Shown piece by piece: positions 24,810 to 34,243 of a stretch of 64,000 nucleotides of DNA (positions within the stretch are counted from its first letter, which is position 1; each line of letters opens with the position of its first letter). Under the pieces are notes generated by a model. That model worked only from the letters and a program-made list of their open reading frames with translations, did not search any database and had not been told where the DNA came from. This stretch comes from VYFG01 sp965213885. Its GTDB lineage: Bacteria; Pseudomonadota; Gammaproteobacteria; Arenicellales; Poriferihabitantaceae. A program made the position numbers and the translations under genes. The stretch lies in NCBI GenBank assembly GCA_965213885.1, contig OZ243919.1, positions 868,001-932,000 of the forward strand, in the 5' to 3' direction.

Positions 24810-25454
24810 ATGTTTCAGGATCCAAGCAAAGACCAGGTGCTGGCATTCGCAGGGATGCTCCAGGCCGCGAGCTTGGTGCACCAGCTGGCTACCCGGGATT
24901 CCCATGACGAGTCCGCGCTGCGCAGTTCCGCCCTGAGTGTACTGCGAATCGATACGGACTCCGTCGAGGAGATCTACGGGGACAGGGATGATCTGTTGCT
25001 GGGCTGCCAGGCCGTTGCGCAGATGCTTGGCAGGCGATCGGGCCTGATACCGCGGCAGCTGTTCCAGTATTCCGTCGCGATGCACCAACTTGCGGTCAGG
25101 ATTCCGGGGATGTCCCACGTATCCGGAATCATCCGGGGCGGCCTTGAGGATCTCAACAGGGAATTCCTGGGCCAGGGCGAATTTCCGGAGGACGATGAGG
25201 CCCAGGTGGAGCATCTCTACGAGTCCCTGGCCGGCCTGTATGCCCGTTCTGTCAGTACCCTGACACCGAGAATCATGGTCCAGGGGAGCCAGCAAAGGCT
25301 TGCAAGCCCCGCAACCGTAAATCGTGTCCGCACCGCGCTTTTCGCCGGCATCCGCTCGGCGTTCCTTTGGCACCAGCTGGGTGGAAGGCGCTGGCACCTC
25401 CTGTTCCAGCGCCGCAAGTACCAGTTCATGGCGTCCAGGTACAGCAGAACCTGA
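24810..25454 (+). CDS. hflD: HflD-like lysogenization regulator
   Basis: A 214-residue all-helical protein matching HflD in length (213 in E. coli) and sequence: QVLAFAGMLQAASLVHQLAT near the N-terminus and MHQLAVRIPGM in the middle, with RTALFAGIRSAFLWHQLGG and RRWHLLFQRRKY at the end. HflD is a membrane-associated protein that binds phage lambda CII in E. coli; its cellular role is unclear. It is normally downstream of mnmA, which is not here. ATG 24810 matches the family start better than 24750. Confidence 0.85.
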   Translation: MFQDPSKDQVLAFAGMLQAASLVHQLATRDSHDESALRSSALSVLRIDTDSVEEIYGDRDDLLLGCQAVAQMLGRRSGLIPRQLFQYSVAMHQLAVRIPGMSHVSGIIRGGLEDLNREFLGQGEFPEDDEAQVEHLYESLAGLYARSVSTLTPRIMVQGSQQRLASPATVNRVRTALFAGIRSAFLWHQLGGRRWHLLFQRRKYQFMASRYSRT

Positions 25455-25598
25455 CCGGATCGGCTGGCGGGTCCGCTATGGCCGCAGGAATTTCAGGCTG
25501 ACGGCGATTTCCGGGCCGATTGTCTTCCGCTGATACGGACCTTCCGTCCTGTGGGATAATGCCGGCCCCTGCCCCTGCCCACCGAACAAACCATTGTC

Positions 25599-28052
25599 AT
25601 GATCGCCTATTTCCTGCTGCTGATCCTGCTTGGTATCGCCTTCGTAGTGCGGGCAATGTCGATGCGGACCTGGCTGGCGGTCACTGCTCTGGTCATGCTG
25701 CTCACGGGTGTGACGGGCCTCACCAACGGACCGCTGTCGCTGCTGACCGCCCTGGTCATGGGAGCGGTGCTGATGCTGTTCTACTTCCTCCCGGATCTCA
25801 GGCGCCGCTGGCTGATCCGACCACTGTTCGACTGGCTGGGGCCGTTCGTTCCGGAGATATCGCCCACTGAGCAGGAGACCATCGATGCCGGGACGGCGGG
25901 GTGGGAGGCGGAATTGTTCGCTGGCCGCCCGGACTGGGAGGGGCTGATGGGTTCTCCCGGTCCCAGGCTCAACCAGGCCGAACGGGAATTCATCGAAGGC
26001 CCGGTGGAGGAACTCTGCGCCATGAGCGATGACCGGGAAATCTGCCATCGCCTCAACGATCTGCCACCAGAGGTGTGGCTGTGCATCAGGGACCGGGGTT
26101 TCCTCGGTCTCAATACGCCGCAAGAGTATGGTGGACTCGGATTCTCCCCCCATGCCCAGTCCTGTATCGTGCAGAAGCTCTCCACCCGCAGTATCGCCGT
26201 GGCGGCCACGGTCCTGATGCGGAACTCGCTGGGGCCCGCCAGTCTGCTGCGTCGCTACGGCACCGTGGCGCAGAAGGAACAACACCTGCCACTACTGGCG
26301 CGCGGGGAGGAGGTTTCCGGGTTCTGCCTGTATGGGATGGGCCCTGGTGCCGCCGGAATGCCCGGCAGCGGCATCGTGTGCAGCGGAACCTGCAACGGAG
26401 CGGAAATGCTGGGATTCAGGGTCAACTGGGCAAGCAGCCAGATCTCCCTCGGTCCGGCGGCCACCTTGCTTGGACTGGCATTCCGGACCTATGACCCGGA
26501 CGGTCTCCTGGGTGATGCCCTTGATCTCGGAATCACCTGTGTGCTGATCCCCGCTGATACCGGGGGGGTTGCCATGGACAGTCGCCGCCGGGTCCCCGGC
26601 TCTGCGTTTCAGTGCGGCCCTGTCAGCGGCGAGGGTGTGTTCGTTCCCATGGAGTGGGTGATCGGCGGTCCGGAGCGGGTGGGGCAGGGAAGGCGCATGC
26701 TGATGGAGACTTTCGCATCCACAGGCGGCGTGTTCTTGCCCGCCGTGGCGGGCGGAGCCGCCAAGTTCGCCGCCCGTGCCTCCGGCGCCCATACGCTGAT
26801 CTGCGAGCAGTTCGGCCACGGGAACGGCCGGTTCCGGGACTCCGGGGAGGTGTTGGCAAGAATCGGCGGGCTCACCTATTTACTCGATTCGGGGCGGCTC
26901 ATGTTGGCCGCCTCCCTTGGCAGGGGCGAGCGGTCCGCTGCCCTGTCCACCATCGTCAGGCAGCAGTGCGTGGATCTGTCGCGGGAGGTGGTCGATCATG
27001 CCGTGGACCTCCGCGGAGGACGGGCGGCCTGCACGGGTGCTGGCGATTACTTCACCCTTGCGGGACAACTGGTTTCCGTCGCCGCGGCGATGGAGGGTGC
27101 CGAGACCCTGAACTGCGGCATGACCCCATTCGCCCAGGCTGTGATGCGAGGTCATCCCTGTCTGTCAGAGGAGGTCAGGGCTATCCATGACCCGGACCGC
27201 GAGGCGGGTCTCAGGGCATTTGACGCGGCGTTCTGTGGGCATCTGACCGGCTCTATTGAAAACAAGATCCGGACGTTCGTATACGGCCTGAGCCGCGGCC
27301 TGCTGGCCCGGGGCACCGGGGACGCACGGATACTCCGGTACAGCCGTCAGGTGGATTACCTGGGAGCCGCCTTTGCCTGGGTGGCGGACATGGCCCTGGC
27401 CGTACTCTCCGGTGACCTGAAACGACGCGAAATGCTGTCCGGTCTGTTTGCCGACGCCCTTGGCAGCCTCTATCTCGCCGCCGCGACGATCAAGCGATAC
27501 CGGGACAACGGCGAGGACGAGAACGAGGCGCCGCTGATGGAATGGGCCTGCCAGGTGGCGCTATACCGGGCACAGGGGGCCCTGGACGGCGTCCTCGGCA
27601 ACTTCCCCCTGCGCTACCTGGGCCCTGTACTTCGCATCGCGGTTTTTCCGACAGGCCGTTATCTGCGGCTGCCGGATGAACGTCTGAACCAGGAAGTGGC
27701 CGAGATCCTGCGGGCGCCGGGCCCGGTGCGTGACCGTCTCACAGAAGATGTCTACCTGCCGGACGAATCCGGCGAAGCCATGGCGCAGCTTGAGGCTGCC
27801 ATGGAACTGTGTATCGAATGCACGGACCTCATGAACCGACTCGGCAATTCCGACATTGCACCCGGAGCGGGCAGGCCGTGGAGCCATTGGCTGGACGGAC
27901 GGATCGCTGCGGGGGATGTCACGGACAGGGAAGCCAACCTGCTGCGAAGGACCCTTGAAGCGGTTTCGACGGTAATCGCGCCGGATGACGGTCCGGCATA
28001 CTCGGTGGTCAGGCAGTCCGTTTCCGGGAGTGGGGATCCAGGGAAAGGATAA
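25599..28052 (+). CDS. FadE-like acyl-CoA dehydrogenase paralogue with altered active-site motifs
   Basis: 817 residues, the length of FadE, with two N-terminal membrane segments (residues 1-65), then the FadE acyl-CoA dehydrogenase domain (LADLPPELW-like NDLPPEVWLCIRDRGFLGLN) and the DUF1974 C-terminal region. FadE catalyses the first step of beta-oxidation. However the flavin-binding stretch LTSPEAGSDAG of FadE reads LYGMGPGAAG, GGKGI reads GGRAA, and EGANILTRS reads EGAETLNCG. The fold is therefore conserved but the catalytic chemistry may not be. Not symbolised as fadE for that reason. Confidence 0.8.
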   Translation: MIAYFLLLILLGIAFVVRAMSMRTWLAVTALVMLLTGVTGLTNGPLSLLTALVMGAVLMLFYFLPDLRRRWLIRPLFDWLGPFVPEISPTEQETIDAGTAGWEAELFAGRPDWEGLMGSPGPRLNQAEREFIEGPVEELCAMSDDREICHRLNDLPPEVWLCIRDRGFLGLNTPQEYGGLGFSPHAQSCIVQKLSTRSIAVAATVLMRNSLGPASLLRRYGTVAQKEQHLPLLARGEEVSGFCLYGMGPGAAGMPGSGIVCSGTCNGAEMLGFRVNWASSQISLGPAATLLGLAFRTYDPDGLLGDALDLGITCVLIPADTGGVAMDSRRRVPGSAFQCGPVSGEGVFVPMEWVIGGPERVGQGRRMLMETFASTGGVFLPAVAGGAAKFAARASGAHTLICEQFGHGNGRFRDSGEVLARIGGLTYLLDSGRLMLAASLGRGERSAALSTIVRQQCVDLSREVVDHAVDLRGGRAACTGAGDYFTLAGQLVSVAAAMEGAETLNCGMTPFAQAVMRGHPCLSEEVRAIHDPDREAGLRAFDAAFCGHLTGSIENKIRTFVYGLSRGLLARGTGDARILRYSRQVDYLGAAFAWVADMALAVLSGDLKRREMLSGLFADALGSLYLAAATIKRYRDNGEDENEAPLMEWACQVALYRAQGALDGVLGNFPLRYLGPVLRIAVFPTGRYLRLPDERLNQEVAEILRAPGPVRDRLTEDVYLPDESGEAMAQLEAAMELCIECTDLMNRLGNSDIAPGAGRPWSHWLDGRIAAGDVTDREANLLRRTLEAVSTVIAPDDGPAYSVVRQSVSGSGDPGKG

Positions 28053-28155
28053 ACGGGAAAAAGGCACGTAATGAGAAGAAGGATAAGGAACAACCTTCAC
28101 GGCCGCCAGATTTCTGGCCTTCGAACTGAATGATACGTCAACAGGGTGTGCCGGC

Positions 28156-28412
28156 GTGCCACTGGTCTTTGCACAACGTTACGATGTCATCTGGTTCGGA
28201 ATCCTGATGATCGTTCTCATCGAGATGGCGCTGATCTTGCCCCCTGTCGGTCTGAACCCCATCTGTCGTGCAGGGAGCACGCGAGGGTGGAAATGTGCGA
28301 AGAGATGCTCGGCGTCGTTCCCTGTGTGATCGCGATGCTGCCGATGGTCGCGGCGCTGATTGCCTTCCCGGACATCGCGCTCTTCCTTCCTGCCGCGTTG
28401 CGTTCGCTGAAC
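28156..28412 (+). pseudogene. TRAP transporter large permease (DctM) remnant
   Basis: One frame gives VPLVFAQRYDVIWFGILMIV, then LIEMALILPPVGLNP, the conserved C-terminal signature of DctM permeases. The matching continuation, EMCEEMLGVVPCVIAMLPMV with AALIAFPDIALFLPA, is in another frame from 28293. Only the last two membrane segments remain, joined by a frameshift, with no upstream DctM or DctQ. A degraded gene end. Confidence 0.75.
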
Positions 28413-28459
28413 CATACGGTCCGCGATACTCGCCTGACAGGAGCAGGGCAGAAGGTGGA

Positions 28460-28786
28460 TCAGTGTCCGGGAAACCGTCGAGCCCGATACTGCCCGCTAT
28501 CGTCGAGTTCGAACATGTCCGGTATCTGGGGGTGGTGAAGGGGTTCGTCCCGGTCATCGGGCAGCAGGTTCTGCTCCGAGACGTAGGCGATGTACGCCGT
28601 CTGGTCGTTTTCCGCGAAAAGATGGTAGAACGGCTGGTCTTTTCGGGGGCGAACATCCTCGGGAATGGACTGGTACCATTCCTCGGTGTTGTTGAATTCC
28701 GGGTCGACATCGAATATGACGCCGCGGAAATCAAAGAGTCTGTGCTTGACCACCTGGCCGATCTGGAATTTTGCGTTGCGGATCAT
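28460..28786 (-). CDS. hspQ: HspQ-like heat shock protein
   Basis: A 108-residue YccV/HspQ-family protein: KFQIGQVVKHRLFDFRGVIF, VDPEFNNTEEWYQSIPEDVR, QPFYHLFAENDQTAYIAYVS and QNLLPDDRDEPLHHPQI. In E. coli HspQ promotes DnaA degradation and enhances Lon specificity. The ATG at 28786 gives the usual MIRNAKF start; an earlier ATG two codons upstream is possible. Confidence 0.88.
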   Translation of the reverse strand: MIRNAKFQIGQVVKHRLFDFRGVIFDVDPEFNNTEEWYQSIPEDVRPRKDQPFYHLFAENDQTAYIAYVSEQNLLPDDRDEPLHHPQIPDMFELDDSGQYRARRFPGH

Positions 28787-28856
28787 GTACACGGGATCAG
28801 TTAGACGTACCTGATGTTAACAGTTTGCAGGGCGGTGCAATACCTCCACCAAAGGA

Positions 28857-28880
28857 GAGGGACTTGCGCTGTGGGGTTTT
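28857..28880. repeat. IS5-type element end remnant
   Basis: Holds GACTTGCGCTGTGG and then, a few bases on, CAGATCC, matching the arrangement at 18684-18712 beside the IS5-type transposase. No transposase is nearby. Confidence 0.4.
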
Positions 28881-29657
28881 TCAGATCCGGGGCTGGTGGA
28901 TCGAAGACAGGGGCAACTGTATCATCCATGACACGATTTCGAAGGATCGCGTGATCGGAGTGATTCGGCTTCGTTTCCGGCGGCTTTCCGGTGGTTCGAG
29001 GCAGGAAACCGACCGTTCGTGAACGGGCAGGCGATGGGAGGCCCCGGTCAGCCGAAGGCCAGTCGGAAACCGCGTGGAATCGATCGGGCCTGCCCGGCAT
29101 CCGCCAGCGGGAACGGCCGGACCAGGGAGCGCATCTGTTCTTTCAATCCCTCGAGTCCTGGATCAGGACCGGATCACCAGGCGGCCCGGTGGGATGGGTT
29201 GCATGGGGTGGTCACCAACGTGCGGGGCATTGCCGGGGTCTCTGGCAGGTGTAAATAACGAATAGGCCGAATGAAGTGCCTGGCTGAAAATTGTGATCCA
29301 TTCATATCGATGCGTTCGGGCATTTTACCGTCGAAGTCAGGACCGTTCCTTTACTCAGGAATTGATCTACAGCGCAATTCCCTCAAAGGATTCCTCCGGG
29401 CCGGAAGATGGCCGGGATTCATCCATCCGCATAGGCCAGAGGTTCCGCGAAGTTCATTGATTTTCCGGTTCCCGGTGTCCGGAGATCCGCAGCGGCAGTG
29501 AGGGAGGTTGGTGATTGGACAGGCGGTCCGGGAACGGTCGCAATGCGACGGAAATCCGATGCCTGAGCGATATTGCCAAGCCCCACCGCCGCTGTCAGAC
29601 TCCGGCTCTTCTGGAACCCGGCTCAGGGACCGCTGAAGGGCCGTACATGCACCGACC
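28881..29657. other. Region without a recognisable gene
   Basis: 777 bases between HspQ and the desulfhydrase-like gene. Short frames exist on both strands but none has recognisable domains. May contain promoters for the flanking divergent genes. Confidence 0.4.
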
Positions 29658-30683
29658 ATGAAAATACCACCCATGATGAAACTGGACCGTTTTCCCAGGG
29701 CGGCACTATGCCACCGCCCCACGCCGCTTGAACCGATGCCGAGACTGAGCGAACATCTCGGCGGCCCCAGCCTCTGGATCAAGCGCGACGACTGCACGGG
29801 ACTGGCGACCGGCGGCAACAAGACCCGCAAGCTGGAGTTCCTGGTCGGCGAGGCCCTGCAGCAGGGCGCAGACCTGTTGGTCACCCAGGGCGCGGTGCAG
29901 TCCAATCACGTCCGCCAGACTGCCGCTGCGGCCTGCCGCGTCGGCCTCGGCTGCCATGCGCTGCTCGAGCACAGGGTACAGGACGCCGGCGAGGAGTACG
30001 ATCAGTCCGGCAACGTCTTCCTCGATCGGCTGTTCGGCGCGTCGGTGGAGTTCCGCGGGCCGGGGCTGGACATGAATGCGGAAGCCGAGCGGACGGCGGA
30101 ACGCCTCAGGGCGGATGGCCGCCGTCCCTATTTCATCCCGGGTGGAGGCTCCAACCCCGTCGGCGCGCTGGGATACGCCGACTGTGCCGGGGAATTGGTG
30201 GCGGATGCCCAGCTGGACAAGATTGACTGGATCGTGATGGCCACGGGCAGCACCGGCACCCAGGCAGGGCTGCTTGCGGGGCTGCACGCCATGGATGCCC
30301 GGGTGCCGGTGCTCGGAGTCAGCGTGCGCCAGCAGGCCGAAGCCCAGATCGACGCGGTCCACAACCTGGCGCTGAGAACCTGCGAGAAGCTCGGCGCAGA
30401 CCCGCTGCCCCGGGAGCGCGTGCTGGTGGACGATACCAAGGTGGGCGCCGGGTACGGGATCCCCGCCGAATCCACACTCGAGGCGATCGAACTGGCGGCC
30501 AGGCTGGAGGGCCTCCTGCTGGACCCGGTCTATTCGGGCAAGGGCTTCGCGGGTCTGGTCGATCGCGTCCGGCGGGGTGATTTTGCCGCGGACGATACGA
30601 TCGTGTTCCTGCATACCGGGGGAGCCGCCGCGCTGTTCGCCTACCGGGAGGCCCTCGCCCCCATCACCGGGTCCGGAACCTGA
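29658..30683 (+). CDS. D-cysteine desulfhydrase / L-cysteate sulfo-lyase-like PLP enzyme
   Basis: A 341-residue fold-type II PLP enzyme. RFPRAALCHRPTPLEPMPRL at the N-terminus, LWIKRDDCTGLATGGNKTRK (the Lys of GGNKTRK is the PLP lysine), TQGAVQSNHVRQTAAAA, and GSTGTQAGLLAG are characteristic. Homologues include D-cysteine desulfhydrase (sulfide, pyruvate and ammonia) and CuyA (L-cysteate to sulfite); the residues do not let me decide. The gene is convergent with the LacI regulator, ending 3 bases from it. Confidence 0.85.
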   Translation: MKIPPMMKLDRFPRAALCHRPTPLEPMPRLSEHLGGPSLWIKRDDCTGLATGGNKTRKLEFLVGEALQQGADLLVTQGAVQSNHVRQTAAAACRVGLGCHALLEHRVQDAGEEYDQSGNVFLDRLFGASVEFRGPGLDMNAEAERTAERLRADGRRPYFIPGGGSNPVGALGYADCAGELVADAQLDKIDWIVMATGSTGTQAGLLAGLHAMDARVPVLGVSVRQQAEAQIDAVHNLALRTCEKLGADPLPRERVLVDDTKVGAGYGIPAESTLEAIELAARLEGLLLDPVYSGKGFAGLVDRVRRGDFAADDTIVFLHTGGAAALFAYREALAPITGSGT

Positions 30684-30685
30684 AG

Positions 30686-31699
30686 TCAGGCCGGCGGCGC
30701 GGCATCCTCAGGAAACCCGCCGACCCTGGCCGTGGAGGCCCGTTCGACGACATGGCCTTCCAGCTTTCTTGAAACAAGCGGTACGCCGTCGTCCAGGTGC
30801 CCCACGAGGGCGGCGGCAGCCTCGTGCCCCATCTCATCGACCGGAAGGTGCATAGTGGTCAAGGGTGGGGACAGCCAGCGTGCCCAGTCCAGATTGTCAA
30901 ATCCCATGATGGACAGGACGTCTGGTATCCGGTAGCCCCTGCGGAGCGCCTCGAAGTAGACCCCCTGTGCCTGCACGTCGCTCAGGCAGAGAACTGCGGT
31001 GCAGTTCACCCCGCCCAGATTGAGTCTTCCAAGCGCCTCGCAACCGCCCCGGACGGACATCTCGGATTCCACCAGCAGGGCGTCCGGCAGTACGGACCGG
31101 ATTCCCCGGATCCGGAGCCTGGTTCTGTCGTTGTTGCGCCTTGGGCCGTGCACCACCCCGATCCGTTCGTGACCGAGTTCCTTCAGGTAACCGGCGGCGG
31201 TGGCGGCAAGCGAGTAGTTGTCATACCCAATCGTGGGGAGATGGGCGGAGTCCGGGGCAAAGATGCTGGTGCAAAGCAGCGGAATCTTCCTTTGGGCGCA
31301 CATGTCGAGAAGCCCGTCATGATGATCCAGTCCCGAAACCACGATCCCCTCGGCACCCATCCTGACCAGTTCGCTGCAGCGCTCCAGCTCCACCTGGACG
31401 TCGTTGCCGGTGGTGGCAAGAACCAGGGCATACCCATGCTGCTTGAGCCCCCGCTCAAGGGAGGCGATGAAACGCGCGAAGATGGAATGCTCGATCCCGG
31501 GAATGGCCGCCCCAACGATCCGGGTCCTGCGGGTGGCCAGCGCCCGCGCGGCGGGATGGGGGTGATAGCCGAGACGGTCCGCGACACTTTCGATGAGTTC
31601 CCTGGTCTTCGCCCTCACCGTGTCCGGACGGTTGAAAACCCGCGACACCGTGGCGATGGAAAACCCCGTTCGTCTGGCGATTTCTCGGATGCTGCTCAT
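30686..31699 (-). CDS. LacI-family transcriptional regulator
   Basis: A 337-residue repressor: N-terminal helix-turn-helix SIREIARRTGFSIATVSRVF (residues 3-22), hinge ending in YHPHPAARALATRRT, then a periplasmic-binding-protein-like sensor domain. The upstream palindrome TGTAACCGGTTACA lies between it and the divergent DUF1989-GcvT gene, so it probably represses that gene and itself. The inducer is unknown; betaine, dimethylglycine or related compounds are guesses from the neighbours. The frame stays open far upstream but that part is antisense to the fusion gene. Confidence 0.9.
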   Translation of the reverse strand: MSSIREIARRTGFSIATVSRVFNRPDTVRAKTRELIESVADRLGYHPHPAARALATRRTRIVGAAIPGIEHSIFARFIASLERGLKQHGYALVLATTGNDVQVELERCSELVRMGAEGIVVSGLDHHDGLLDMCAQRKIPLLCTSIFAPDSAHLPTIGYDNYSLAATAAGYLKELGHERIGVVHGPRRNNDRTRLRIRGIRSVLPDALLVESEMSVRGGCEALGRLNLGGVNCTAVLCLSDVQAQGVYFEALRRGYRIPDVLSIMGFDNLDWARWLSPPLTTMHLPVDEMGHEAAAALVGHLDDGVPLVSRKLEGHVVERASTARVGGFPEDAAPPA

Positions 31700-31776
31700 C
31701 GGCCCTGGTAACAGTCGGTGATTCTTCCGTAAAAAGAGCCTTGAAAGTAACACACGAATGGGAGGGACTTGCATCA

Positions 31777-31790
31777 TGTAACCGGTTACA
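31777..31790. promoter_or_regulatory. Perfect LacI-type palindrome
   Basis: TGTAACCGGTTACA is a perfect 14-base palindrome with the central CG typical of LacI-family operators, placed between the divergent regulator and fusion gene, 36 bases before the latter. Confidence 0.8.
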
Positions 31791-31825
31791 TCTATAGTCG
31801 GCGCGACAGTGACCAGGAGACAGAA

Positions 31826-34183
31826 GTGAATCATCCGGTCTACCGGCCGCCCGCCAGCGGCATGCTGGCGGGACATACGCGGTTCCCGGGATACCCGGCC
31901 CCGGATGCGTTCCCGGCACGCATGCTGGCGCCCGGGGGGTCCCTTTGGCTGGATCTGGAGGCAGGGGACCTGGTCCGGATGGTCGGAACCGGCAGTGGCC
32001 GGGCGGACGGCGTGGAATTCTTTGTGGCGGTTCTCGACCGCCGGGGCCATGAGGTCCCCGACAAACTCGGCATCCCGGCACCGGGCATGGATGGGCAGGA
32101 AGAACTCCGGAGTGGGGCGCCGGACTGGTCCGGGGTCGACGCCAGGGAAATCATCCGGCGCCTTGCCGCCTGCGGATGCCGCCCCGGGGATCTTCGCTAT
32201 GCCGCCGTGCGGGTACCGCCGGAAGGTCTGGTGATGTCCGCCGAAGGGCAGATCACCGGCGTTTTCCTCTACCCGGAATCCGGCAGCACCCTGGTCCGGG
32301 CAAGGTCCCGCGGCCCGTTGGAAATCCGGGTCAGCCGGCAGCGGGAGACATCCGTCGAGGCCCCCTTTCTGGGTGATCCGCGCGAGGAAATCCTGGTCGG
32401 GCGAGGCACCGCGGTGGCCTACGGGATCGGGAAGGACGAGATGGTCCAGGTGATTGATCTGGAGGGCAAGCAGTGTTCCGACTTCATGGCCATGAATGCC
32501 CGGGCACTGGAAAGCGGCGCGGAATGGCACATCGATTCCACGGTGACACGCTCGCTGGTGGGAGGCGCCTGGCCCGTTCCCGGCCTGTTCGACAAGTTCT
32601 ACGACCAGCAGATGAACCCCCTGTTGGTCCTGGAACAGGACACCGTCGGGCGCCATGATACGTTTGCCCTGGCCTGCACCGCGCGGGGATACGAGAACAG
32701 GGGCTTCCCCGGACACGCCAACTGTTCGGACAACATCTCCGAAGCCTTTGCACCCTACGGCATCCGACCCCGCAGGGCGTGGCCTGCGATCAATTTCTTT
32801 TTCAACTCCTGGATCCTGCCATCGGACAGCCGCATCCGCACCGACGAGGCATGGTCGAGGGCAGGAGATTTCGTCGCGATGCGTGCGCTGACGGACCTGG
32901 TCTGTGTATCCACGGCCTGTCCGGACGACGTCGACCCGATCAACGGCTGGAACCCCACGGATATCCTGGTCAGGATCTATCCGGCGGGGGCGGCATCCCG
33001 AAAATCCGTGGCCTACCGGTCCGAGCCCCATGCAAGGCCCATGCTGACCCGGGAGTCCCCGTTCCATTCCCGCACCAGTCGACTGACCGACCAGTTCGAG
33101 GTGGCCAGGGACCTGTGGGTTCCCCGCTGTTTCGACGCCACCGGCGCCGTCGGCGAGTACTGGGCCTGCCGCGATGCGGCAACCCTCCAGGACATGTCCG
33201 GCCTCAGGAAGCTCGACATCACCGGGCCCGACGCGGAGTCCCTGCTGCACCTGGCCCTGACGCGCGATGTCCGCCGCCTGTCGGTGAACCGCGGGCTGTA
33301 CGCGCTCCTTTGTGACGAGCGCGGCGCGGTGATCGATGACGGGACGCTGTTCCGTCTCGCCCCGGACGTGTTCCGCTGGTGCTGCGGTCTGGACGACAGC
33401 GCGGTCCACCTGCGCCAGGTCGCCGCGGAGAACAACCTGTCCGTGTGGATCACGGACCTGTCGCACTCGCTTTGCAACCTGGCGGTGCAGGGACCGCGGA
33501 GTCAGGAAATCCTGTCCCCCCTGATCCACACCCAGGGACGCCAGCCGGCATTCGACCGGCTGCGCTGGTTCGGATTCACCGTCGGACGACTGCACGACCG
33601 CGAGGGGCCGGCGCTGATGGTGACCCGTACCGGCTTCACCGGTGAGAAGGGCTACGAGGTGTTCTGCGACGCCGGCTCTGCGCCGGCGGTCTGGGACGGG
33701 GTCATGGAGGTCGGCGTGCCCATGGGGATGAGACCCATGGGTTCGGAAGCCCTCGAGATGCTTCGGGTGGAGGCCGGGCTCATGGCATCCGGCGGGGAAT
33801 TCAGCGGTCCGGAAACACCGGACGAATGCGGCCTTGCGTTCGCGGTGGACGCGGCCAAGGAAAACTTCATCGGCAGGGAGCCTGTCCTGCGGAACATGGC
33901 AGCCCCGCGAAGGAAACTGGTGGGCCTAGTCTCCCGGTCCAGCGAAACCGGCGCACGCGGGGATCCGGTGTACATCGGCCGGCGGCGCGTCGGCGAGATC
34001 ACCAGCGCTGTGCGGTCACCGTCGAGCGGCCAATCCATTGCCATGGCACGCGTGGTCGCGGATGCGCTGGACAGTGACGGAGAACTGGAAATCGGCCGTC
34101 TCGACGGCCACATGAAACGCATCCCGGTCACGGTGACCGGCCTGCCGTTCCGGGACCCCGGAAGGGAGAGGCCGCGTGCATGA
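31826..34183 (+). CDS. DUF1989-aminomethyltransferase (GcvT-like) fusion protein
   Basis: A 785-residue protein. Residues about 175-400 match DUF1989 (KQCSDFMAMNARALESGAEW, HANCSDNISEAFAPYG, VSTACPDDVDP). Residues about 420-780 are a GcvT-type fold (GEYWACRDAATLQDMSGLRK, TRTGFTGEKGYEVFC, LRVEAGLMASGGEFSGPETP), the tetrahydrofolate-dependent C1 transfer domain found in glycine cleavage, dimethylglycine and DMSP demethylases. A first region (1-170) is unassigned. GTG 31826 was chosen because AGGAGA precedes it. Likely demethylates an N-methyl compound with folate as acceptor; the substrate is unknown, but the adjacent betaine transporter fits. Confidence 0.8.
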   Translation: MNHPVYRPPASGMLAGHTRFPGYPAPDAFPARMLAPGGSLWLDLEAGDLVRMVGTGSGRADGVEFFVAVLDRRGHEVPDKLGIPAPGMDGQEELRSGAPDWSGVDAREIIRRLAACGCRPGDLRYAAVRVPPEGLVMSAEGQITGVFLYPESGSTLVRARSRGPLEIRVSRQRETSVEAPFLGDPREEILVGRGTAVAYGIGKDEMVQVIDLEGKQCSDFMAMNARALESGAEWHIDSTVTRSLVGGAWPVPGLFDKFYDQQMNPLLVLEQDTVGRHDTFALACTARGYENRGFPGHANCSDNISEAFAPYGIRPRRAWPAINFFFNSWILPSDSRIRTDEAWSRAGDFVAMRALTDLVCVSTACPDDVDPINGWNPTDILVRIYPAGAASRKSVAYRSEPHARPMLTRESPFHSRTSRLTDQFEVARDLWVPRCFDATGAVGEYWACRDAATLQDMSGLRKLDITGPDAESLLHLALTRDVRRLSVNRGLYALLCDERGAVIDDGTLFRLAPDVFRWCCGLDDSAVHLRQVAAENNLSVWITDLSHSLCNLAVQGPRSQEILSPLIHTQGRQPAFDRLRWFGFTVGRLHDREGPALMVTRTGFTGEKGYEVFCDAGSAPAVWDGVMEVGVPMGMRPMGSEALEMLRVEAGLMASGGEFSGPETPDECGLAFAVDAAKENFIGREPVLRNMAAPRRKLVGLVSRSSETGARGDPVYIGRRRVGEITSAVRSPSSGQSIAMARVVADALDSDGELEIGRLDGHMKRIPVTVTGLPFRDPGRERPRA

Positions 34184-34243
34184 ACCTGAACAGGATGTCC
34201 GCATGGCGGACATCGTTTCCAATCACCAACCACGAGGAATCGT

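Noticed and set aside
31700..33595. Upstream 630-codon extension of the LacI gene frame
   Set aside because: It runs antisense through the DUF1989-GcvT gene and has no domain; the LacI start MSSIREIARRTGF is clear.
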